Shown piece after piece: positions 10,866-18,028 of a DNA stretch of 64,000 nt. The notes below the pieces were generated by a model, which saw only the letters and a program-made list of their open reading frames with translations, searched no databases and was not told where the DNA came from. Position 1 is the stretch's first letter. Each line of letters starts with the position of its first letter. Source of the DNA: Diplolepis rosae (taxonomy: Eukaryota > Arthropoda > Insecta > Hymenoptera > Diplolepididae); NCBI GenBank assembly GCA_030998225.1, contig JAPYXD010000553.1, forward strand, positions 4,588,001-4,652,000, given 5' to 3'. The position numbers were made by a program, and so were the translations under genes.

Positions 10866-11278
10866 ATTTGAATTGATTTTTATACATTTATTGTGCTAGG
10901 CATTTGAAATCGCTAGACACGTATTTTGAATTTTTCGTTATAAAATAATTGATTATTACACATTTATTGTGCTAGGCGTTTGATATCGCTAGGCGCGTAA
11001 TTTGAAATTTTTCATTTAAATTGATTTATAAATCTACATTTATTGTGCTAGGCGTTTGATATCGCTAGGCGCGTATTTCAAATTTTTTCGTTTAAAATAA
11101 TTAATTTATAAATCTACATTTATTGTGCTAGGCGTTTGATATCGCTAGGCGCGTATTTCAAATTTTTTCGTTTAAAATAATTAATTATTATACATTTATT
11201 GTGCTAGGCGTTTGATATCGCTAGGCGCGTATTTCGAATTTTTCATTTTAAATAATTGAATATTGTACGTTTATTGTG
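10866..11278 (+). repeat. 75-80-bp minisatellite, left part (about 5.5 units)
   Basis: Units start at the GTGCTAGGC core near 10893, 10969, 11045, 11125 and 11201; the sixth is cut at 11278 by the retroelement insertion. Each unit holds two copies of GCTAGGCG spaced by about nine bases, often around GATATC, then a T- and A-rich tail of about 45 bp. The array continues at 27867. Confidence 0.9.
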
Positions 11279-11603
11279 TGTTACGGGCGGTCCAAAGTGC
11301 GCAATATTTTTTGGAAAAAGTTTTTATTAGTATACAAAATCTAATTTATGAAATATCCATTGCTTTAAAAGTGAATGAACTGCACACTTTTGAACGTTCG
11401 TAACCTGATTGCATTCCAGTGGCTAATGCAATTCAGCATTTTTGGTCATGCGAGCTGGTCTTGAGACGTAGAGTAATTCATATTCTAGTTATTTAAATAC
11501 ATTTAAATTAAACTTTAAAAGTTTGAATAAAACTTTTAAAAATAATACTATTTCCCCCTTTTGTTTTTCAGATACATTAATGTTTTATAATCTAGATTAA
11601 TTG

Positions 11604-11635
11604 ATAGCGAGAGTGCATAGGCACTCAATCGCTAT
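11604..11635 (+). promoter_or_regulatory. Stem-loop in the LTR, upstream of the TATA box
   Basis: ATAGCGA pairs with TCGCTAT, and GAGTGC with GCACTC, around the loop ATAG; only two A are unpaired on the right. A 12-bp palindrome TAATCTAGATTA lies just before it (11588-11599). The same structure is at +14463 in the 3' LTR. Confidence 0.5.
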
Positions 11636-11694
11636 GATCTAAAAAGTATGAAATAAGAGAAAAGCGAAGAATGAGTGTAAGGTGAGAGCGATGA

Positions 11695-11700
11695 TATAAA
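11695..11700 (+). promoter_or_regulatory. Candidate TATA box of the element G LTR
   Basis: TATAAA within GATATAAAAACTAGG. The only nearby poly(A) signal (12494-12499) is about 800 bp downstream, so either R is long or another start is used. Confidence 0.3.
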
Positions 11701-12834
11701 AACTAGGATGAGCGGAGAAAGAATAGAATAGGAAAAAGAATAAGCAATAGCAGATTCACAATAGAATGTACGAATAGAAGAGTAAAAAGCGAACGAAGGA
11801 GAGAGAGATATCTAGTACACGTACACCCATGCACTGTTTATCGCCACAGCTTTCTGCCGTTTGTCAATTCCTCCTTTCGTTCGCCTACGCACATGCCTAA
11901 TATACTGGTCTCTTTTAGAAAATCTTGATGCGCTCTGCTGTGCATCGCGAGGCTAGCATTCATCTCATAATTGCATCTCCTCCTCACACACCTATCCTTG
12001 CTCAAATGCTTTAGCCAGCTGATCTCCCGCCACAAAAGCCACGTGCTTTTTGTAACTAAAACCCAACGCTCATCTGAATACTTAAATAATTATGTCAAAG
12101 CTTTAGTCCACTTAAAGATTATAAGCCTAGACTAATTAAATATATATATTTCGATTTACTCTGAAATATATTGGAAACTAAAATTGTTTCTACAATTTGA
12201 TGACCATGCATCAAATACTAAAAATTGATGAGCACATTTCCTTTCTCACGATAGGAGTAGAAAGAGGGGAGAAATAATTGCATTCTAAAAATCAGCAAAT
12301 GGCGCAATAACCATATCAGCACTTGTGCAAATTCCTAAATCCTCCCTGCCATTATTACCTCTGTCCAATCATTAATTCCTTAATCATCAAAAAACCCTAC
12401 CATGCTCACCTCGCGATGAACTAGTAAAACGGATCAAGGCAAAATCAAATTCGCAGTCTTCTGAGTGTCTTGACCGGATTCAGACCTTAGAATAATAAAG
12501 AAAATATTTTTCTTTTATCGTGCCCGTCTGCGGCCCAGATCGACAGTTCCTAGATCCTCGTTAGTTGATTGAACCCGTAAAACTCTTTCTAACGAAATTA
12601 TATTTTTGGAATCGTGTCGGGCGGACGTAAAAGACAAAAGACTTCATCTGGACAGAAGCAACAGAATTAAATTCTTTCTTCGGCGGGCTATTTTTAAAGT
12701 CCAATTCGTTTAATAAAAAAACGGCAAAAGGTGCGCGAAATCCCGGAAAAATTAATACTACCGAATCTCAAAACGGTAGTGATAATTTTTCATAAAATAT
12801 TGTAATTAGATTTAATAGGAAAATTCTAGCGGCG

Positions 12835-12884
12835 AAAAGGGCGAGTTTAAAAGCACTCAACCCTTTTCTGGTTAAAAGCCAACC
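12835..12884 (+). promoter_or_regulatory. Conserved double stem-loop in the LTR
   Basis: AAAAGGG pairs with CCCTTTT, and inside it GAGT pairs with ACTC; next to it GGTT pairs with AACC. The block is almost unchanged in the old related LTR at 50128-50177, although the surrounding sequence there has diverged much more. Confidence 0.5.
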
Positions 12885-13409
12885 GTTATTTTCTCTTATT
12901 AAGCCTAATAGAAAGTGGCAAAAACAATATTTGTGTGCGCGTGTGCTATGCGCGACTCACAAATCGGACAAAGTGTGATTTTGAGCAACACTCAACAGAA
13001 AACCATTGCCCAGTCTAGGACGAATCAGGAACTAAGGGAAAAATCTCTCCCTCTCTCTCGCACTCTCCTGGGACTGGTAGATGTAAGGAAAACTAATAGT
13101 AAGGTATCGTTCCAATATATGTATTTATTTGTATATCCTTTTTATACGGACATTAAACACTAAAACTGGAAATCTTCCTGTGTTCAAGTTTTCTTTTCCA
13201 AAAATCAAAGAGGTTTTTCTTAAAAGCAGGGTATAGCCTCCTCAGTCAGAGGAGAGGGCAAATACGATCCCAGATTAAAAACAAATTTTGGTTTATTTAA
13301 TTTATAATTTCCTAAATTGAAATTTGGCAGTTTGGAGCCTCAAACGGGCGTATAATCGAATTTAATATTTTATTATAATAAATTTAATTATTCGTACGTA
13401 ACAAACTGA

Positions 13410-13427
13410 TGGTGGCAGCGGTGGGAT
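13410..13427 (+). promoter_or_regulatory. Candidate primer binding site
   Basis: TGGTGGCAGCGGTGGGAT starts 6 bp after the 5' LTR, the place where a tRNA 3' end should pair. I cannot name the tRNA. No better candidate is seen next to the LTR. Confidence 0.35.
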
Positions 13428-13639
13428 ATTTTGTCTCGCGCTGTACCCAGCCACGTTACACGTTGCGGAGTCACACTCACTACCCACTTGTAACTGCTAA
13501 TATTATTCCTGAATTGAATAGTTTGTGTTTTTCATAATTGATATTGATCTGTCGAAATTTCCTGTTTTAAATTAACCCTCCTTTCCAAAAATAATTTTAA
13601 AAAAATCCCTCCTATCCATAAAAAGAAAAATTGAGTTTT

Positions 13640-14727
13640 TGAGAATTTGCTTTTGTGCTCTTTAGCAGAAAGCCAATTCTGAAATTCAAGCTCTTGTGCT
13701 CTTTAGCAGAGAGACTGAATTTTAAACTTCAATTTTTTTTTATCACATTTTCTTTCATTAAAGATTTACTCTTGTGCTCTTTAGCAGAGTGTCAATCTTA
13801 GAATTAAATCTTTTGTGCTCTTTAGCAGAAAGCCTTAATTCGACAGAAAGAAAATAATCCCTTCTTTCCAATCAAAAATAGAGTTTTTGAGAATTTGCTT
13901 TTGTGCTCTTTAGCAGAAAGCCAATTCTGAAATTCAAGCTCTTGTGCTCTTTAGCAGAGAGACTGAATTTTAAACTTCAATTTTTTTTTATCACATTTTC
14001 TTTCATTAAAGATTTACTCTTGTGCTCTTTAGCAGAGTGTCAATCTTAGAATTAAATCTTTTGTGCTCTTTAGCAGAAAGCCTTAATTCGACAGAAAGAA
14101 AATAATCCCTTCTTTCCAATCAAAAATTGAGTTTTTGAGAATTTGCTTTTGTGCTCTTTAGCAGAAAGCCAATTCTGAAATTCAAGCTCTTGTGCTCTTT
14201 AGCAGAGAGACTGAATTTTAAACTTCAATTTTTTTTTCACATTTTCTTTCATTAAAGATTTACTCTTGTGCTCTTTAGCAGAGTGTCAATCTTAGAATTA
14301 AATCTTTTGTGCTCTTTAGCAGAAAGCCTTAATTCGACAGAAAGAAAATAATCCCTTCTTTCCAATCAAAAATTGAGTTTTTGAGAATTTGCTTTTGTGC
14401 TCTTTAGCAGAAAGCCAATTCTGAAATTCAAGCTCTTGTGCTCTTTAGCAGAGAGACTGAATTTTAAACTTCAATTTTTTTTTCACATTTTCTTTCATTA
14501 AAGATTTACTCTTGTGCTCTTTAGCAGAGTGTCAATCTTAGAATTAAATCTTTTGTGCTCTTTAGCAGAAAGCCTTAATTCGACAGAAAGAAAATAATCC
14601 CTTCTTTCCAATCAAAAATTGAGTTTTTGAGAATTTGCTTTTGTGCTCTTTAGCAGAAAGCCAATTCTGAAATTCAAGCTCTTGTGCTCTTTAGCAGAGA
14701 GACTGAATTTTAAACTTCAATTTTTTT
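13640..14727 (+). repeat. Tandem array of 18 conserved-loop hairpins in the leader
   Basis: A unit of 246-248 bp is repeated about four and a half times. Each unit has four copies of TTGTGCTCTTTAGCAGA at offsets 0, 41, 119 and 160. Copies start at 13653, 13694, 13772, 13813, 13901, 13942, 14020, 14061, 14149, 14190, 14266, 14307, 14395, 14436, 14512, 14553, 14641 and 14682. Every copy sits in the loop of an inverted repeat whose arms differ among the four positions: AGAATT/AATTCT, AAATTCA/TGAATTT, AAGATT/AATCTT and GAATTAA/TTAATTC. The inner pairs are CTTT/AAAG or CTCT/AGAG. Inside the loop TGCT can pair with AGCA. Function unknown; RNA folding or protein binding are both possible. Confidence 0.95.
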
Positions 14728-14772
14728 CATCATTATCTTTTGAATTCAAATTTTCCTTCTGGACTCTTCCAT

Positions 14773-15108
14773 ATGTCCCCACCTATCGCTAATCAAGATT
14801 GTAAGCGCAAACATAGATCGCGTGCGGGTCGACAAGCAAGAGAAAAATTTGACCAGAGGTTGGATAAGGTGAAGGTGACTCCTCGTGATTCTGGGGAACC
14901 TCTTAGCATCACAACACCCGAGGCTCCAACCCAAACTTTCAAACCGCAGGAATTTGAAATCAGAGAAATAAATAATTTCGACGAATTTTCATTCTTTTTT
15001 GAAAATCTGCTCGATAAGGCAGAAATTAACTTAAAAAAAATTCCAGCAGGCGAAACGAGAGTCTCAAAAAGCGTCCAACTCCAAGTATTGAAGATACTCA
15101 TTTATTAG
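14773..15108 (+). CDS. Leader accessory ORF 1 of element G, unknown function
   Basis: 111 residues from the ATG at 14773 (MSPPIANQDCKRKHRSRAGR) to the stop at 15106-15108. The frame is open back to a TTG at 14740. The N-terminus is strongly basic (KRKHRSRAGRQAREK) and could be a nuclear localisation or RNA-binding segment. The middle is Pro/Thr-rich and the end is acidic then hydrophobic (EFSFFFENLLDKAEI). It lies between the hairpin array and the duplicated leader block, well upstream of gag. I recognise no family. It could be one exon of a larger spliced product with ORF 2; the sequence does not settle this. Confidence 0.45.
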   Translation: MSPPIANQDCKRKHRSRAGRQAREKFDQRLDKVKVTPRDSGEPLSITTPEAPTQTFKPQEFEIREINNFDEFSFFFENLLDKAEINLKKIPAGETRVSKSVQLQVLKILIY

Positions 15109-15233
15109 TCCTTACCACACACGTATTGCATATTTCCCTTTTTAAATCATTTATTGTTTCTCTCATAATCTACAATCAATCTGAGGCCTACAACAAATAT
15201 TTGTTGTCAGGGTTTTTTCCTGTAAATCTTACA

Positions 15234-15911
15234 TACCGGCGGAAGGAGAATAATGTAACAGAATTTTGATTGAGTTTTTATTCAATCAAAATTCTAGTGG
15301 TTCTTTCGCTCTGTAGTGCGTACGTGAGACATAGGCTCTGTTGACAACGTTGAGCGTTTGAACTAATTATTCCCCTTTTTCCATAGAATAAGGAGAGGAA
15401 AATTCAAATCAGAATCTCCCTGTTGATTTGAATCTTCTGAAAAATTCTTCCACTCTGTGGTACGTACGTGAGACGTAGGCTCTGTTGTCCACGTCGAGCG
15501 TTTGAATACTCATTATTCTATGTCCTAGTTCTTACAACCTCAATCCAAGTATATATCTAGTCGATCTTTATATTTTCGATTGAAGATATATATATATATA
15601 TATATATATTCTATACCATATACCGGTGGAAGGAGAATAATGTAACAGAACTTTGATTGAGTTTTATTCAATCAAAATTCTAGTGGTTCTTTCGCTCTGT
15701 AGTGCGTACGTGAGACATAGGCTCTGTTGCCAACGTTGAGCGTTTGAATTAATTATTCCCCTTTTTCCATAGAGTAAGGAGAGGAAAATTCAAACCAGAA
15801 TTTCCCTTTTGATTTGAATCTTCTGAAAAATTCTTCCGCTCTGTGGTACGTACGTGAGACGTAGGCTCTGTTGTCCACGTCGAGCGTTTGAATACTCATT
15901 ACTCTATGTCC
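15234..15911 (+). repeat. Duplicated ~291-bp structured leader block
   Basis: Copies 15234-15525 and 15621-15911 are about 95% alike and are separated by a (TA)n stretch (about 15585-15610). Each copy starts TACCGGYGGAAGG and ends in ATGTCC. Each holds a 13-bp stem-loop (15261-15294; one mismatch in copy 2), a second stem-loop (ATTCAAATCA/TGATTTGAAT, 15402-15433), and two copies of a ~55-bp motif with CGTACGTGAGAC and GGCTCTGTTG. That makes four such motifs in all. The ATG of copy 2 opens accessory ORF 2; the ATG of copy 1 meets TAG after one codon. Confidence 0.9.
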
Positions 15912-16311
15912 TGTCAAAAAAATCCCATTCTTCGGGAACCACCCAAAAGGGGAAAACGTTCCGGTAAGAAACATCAAGGCACACCTAAATACTCATCATT
16001 GTATCAAAATCTAGTATTTCCTGTCGAAAGAAACATTCCAGTGTGTGTGGTCTTACCTGACCGACGGACAGAAGTGCCTGCACCTGAAATCACGCGCGAA
16101 GTCCCTCAAATTACAATAATAGATTTGGAAATCAGCGAGGCCCTTGAACAAAGGAGGCAAGCTTATAGAGAGGAGAATCACCCCCCCACGTGAAAACAAC
16201 CAAGTTAATATCGGAAGAGCCCAAAATAGGGGTATTTCGGAGAACGAAATTTCTGACGCTGAAACTATCATAATTGATTCAGAATCAGAAACTGAACAAA
16301 TGTCAGAGTAA
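15906..16311 (+). pseudogene. Leader accessory ORF 2 of element G, frame-broken at a C run
   Basis: The frame starts at the ATG of the second leader block (MSCQKNPILREPPKRGKRSG) and runs to TGA at 16191-16193. Just before it lies a run of seven C (16181-16187). The next frame continues with a matching acidic tail (NEISDAETIIIDSESETEQ) to TAA at 16309-16311, so a one-base length change in the C run is likely. The N-terminus is basic. Two segments, ITIIDLEIS and ETIIIDSESE, look like SUMO-interacting motifs, with a hydrophobic core next to acidic residues. That is inference only. No family recognised. Confidence 0.45.
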
Positions 16312-16711
16312 TCCGATTCTTGCACCGTCGAACTTTAAGACGCCAGACAAGGTTCAAAGTCACCCCTTTCGCTTTTTTTTTCCCCGCTCCTAGTGAGGAC
16401 AAAATTTTGAGGCTCTTGGATTTGCCTCAGCTGAAATAATAATAAAACAAAGGTCACCGCAAGCTGAAGATTCCCAGTTCTAATAACAGGCCACTATCAA
16501 GTACATTTTTTTTTCTCTCTTTCTCTTTCACCTGTATATTGTTTTTGTTTATTTTTGTGCATAAGTGTTCGTGTATATATTTTCTATTATAGGCATACCA
16601 CTATACTCATAAGTTGTCCACCCATAGGAACACAAAAACCTATTTAAAAATAAACCTTTACTACCTTTCAAAATTTACGTCGAATTTTCCGGATTCTCAG
16701 CACATTTTAAA

Positions 16712-18028
16712 ATGTCAAACGACAATCGAACCCGTAATCTTATGGAGCCAATCGGTAACGACCCTGACGAATCAAGTACTGAAGCATACCCGAGTATCAC
16801 TAATTCATTATCCGGACCCAACCCTAATATCGCGCCTCCTAATCAATCAATGAATTTAGATGCTAGTGCGGCTATGGCTTCGGTATTAGAGTGCATGACT
16901 CTTCAACAAAGCACCTATCACATACCACAATTTGACGGTAAAAATCCTCCACTAAAGGAGTTTTTACAGGACATCGCAAACGGCGCAGTATACATCACGG
17001 AATCCACCGAACCCGGTTTCATAAAAGTTGTTTTAAGTAAGCTCAAGGGTGTCGCGCGAGAAAGCGTTAGGGACAAAAGATTTAATCGGGTAAACGACTT
17101 AATGGCACATTTAAAAAAACGTTTCGCCCCTTCGAAGAAATATCAATGGTACTTCGAGTCTATCGTGAACCTACGGATGAAACAAACGGAAACCGTAAGC
17201 GACTATTACGACCGAGTACAGGGTTTGCTGAGTGGGGCAAAACATGCAATCGAGGATAAGTATACGCAGGTTCATTATGCCGGTACTCCTCATGAAGTAA
17301 GTGAGAGTACCATCATGATGAAACCGGTAGTGGATTGTGCACTAGAAGCCTTCATTAAGGGTCTCCCGGACGAAATGTCTACATTTGTAGACACCAGAAA
17401 TCCGAAGGACCTTAGTGAAGCCCTCGAACATGCCCTCCACATAGAGGAAAGACTAAGGCAAGCGGAAAGACTAAGGCCCACCGCTTCATCTTATCACATC
17501 ATGCGGCAAAACGAGAAAATCCCAGAACGCGCCCGATCACCTAGCCCTTATACCAGACAGATGGTTAAGCCAGATAAGGCAGAAAGGGAAAAGGGCGAGG
17601 TTGCACCAGAAGTCCCCAACCCACGCAATCCAACACCTCCACATCAACCATTTCATCAATACCCGCCACAGAACCCTTCATACCCACCACAGTTCCTCTA
17701 CTCTTATCCCCCACCATACCCTCCAACCTACCAATACCCCTACTCATACCCACCCCTTCCACCTATGCCGCAGTACCTTTCTGAACCCCCGAATAGAAAC
17801 GGACCCGGGAGTAATCAACCATGGCGCGGGTATAGTAGGCCGCCAGGAGCCATGACACCTCCTAGATCAACTTCACCAGGGCCTCCGGAGAATTTAAACT
17901 CCCAACAGGTTCGTCGTTCAGACGCGGCAACGAACCAACCACACCGAGAGCGTCCCAAGGCAGTCCACTTCCAGGAGAGCTCAGTAGGATCTTTCGAACA
18001 AGATCCAAAACCGAAGACTCACCCGTAG
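16712..18028 (+). CDS. gag: Gag polyprotein of element G
   Basis: 438 residues from the ATG at 16712 to TAG at 18026-18028. The capsid-like core lies roughly at residues 70-255 (YHIPQFDGKNPPLKEFLQD, then LMAHLKKRFAP, ETVSDYYDRVQGLLSG and LEAFIKGLPDEM). There is no CCHC zinc knuckle, as in errantivirus Gag. The C-terminal third is Pro/Tyr-rich and includes a PPPY, which fits the PPxY late-domain pattern used by retroviruses to recruit ubiquitin ligases for budding; here that role is inferred. The frame is intact. Pol overlaps it in the -1 frame from 17989. The decayed element B at 32654 carries a related Gag. Confidence 0.9.
   Translation: MSNDNRTRNLMEPIGNDPDESSTEAYPSITNSLSGPNPNIAPPNQSMNLDASAAMASVLECMTLQQSTYHIPQFDGKNPPLKEFLQDIANGAVYITESTEPGFIKVVLSKLKGVARESVRDKRFNRVNDLMAHLKKRFAPSKKYQWYFESIVNLRMKQTETVSDYYDRVQGLLSGAKHAIEDKYTQVHYAGTPHEVSESTIMMKPVVDCALEAFIKGLPDEMSTFVDTRNPKDLSEALEHALHIEERLRQAERLRPTASSYHIMRQNEKIPERARSPSPYTRQMVKPDKAEREKGEVAPEVPNPRNPTPPHQPFHQYPPQNPSYPPQFLYSYPPPYPPTYQYPYSYPPLPPMPQYLSEPPNRNGPGSNQPWRGYSRPPGAMTPPRSTSPGPPENLNSQQVRRSDAATNQPHRERPKAVHFQESSVGSFEQDPKPKTHP

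Larger units (their letters stand above)
11279..13403 (+). repeat. 5' LTR of element G
   Basis: It begins TGTTACGGGCGG and ends TTCGTACGTAACA. It contains a TATA box (11695), a poly(A) signal (12494-12499) and folded segments. The pair 11279-13403 and 25742-27866 is collinear without gaps. The short open frames inside (11838-12035 minus, 12915-13163 plus) are not supported as genes. Confidence 0.95.

Noticed and set aside
11838..12035. Minus-strand open frame, repeated at 26301-26498
   Set aside because: It lies in both LTRs of element G and resembles no protein; it recurs only because the LTR does.
12915..13163. Plus-strand open frame in the 5' LTR
   Set aside because: Low-complexity U5-type sequence; the 3' LTR copy starts elsewhere because of one base change.
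13653..14698. The 17-bp repeats resemble a CRISPR array
   Set aside because: The DNA is eukaryotic, spacing is uneven (41, 78, 41, 88), the sequences between repeats themselves recur in every unit, and the array lies in a retroelement leader.
15585..15610. (TA)n run as a regulatory feature
   Set aside because: A simple microsatellite between the two leader blocks; nothing suggests function.
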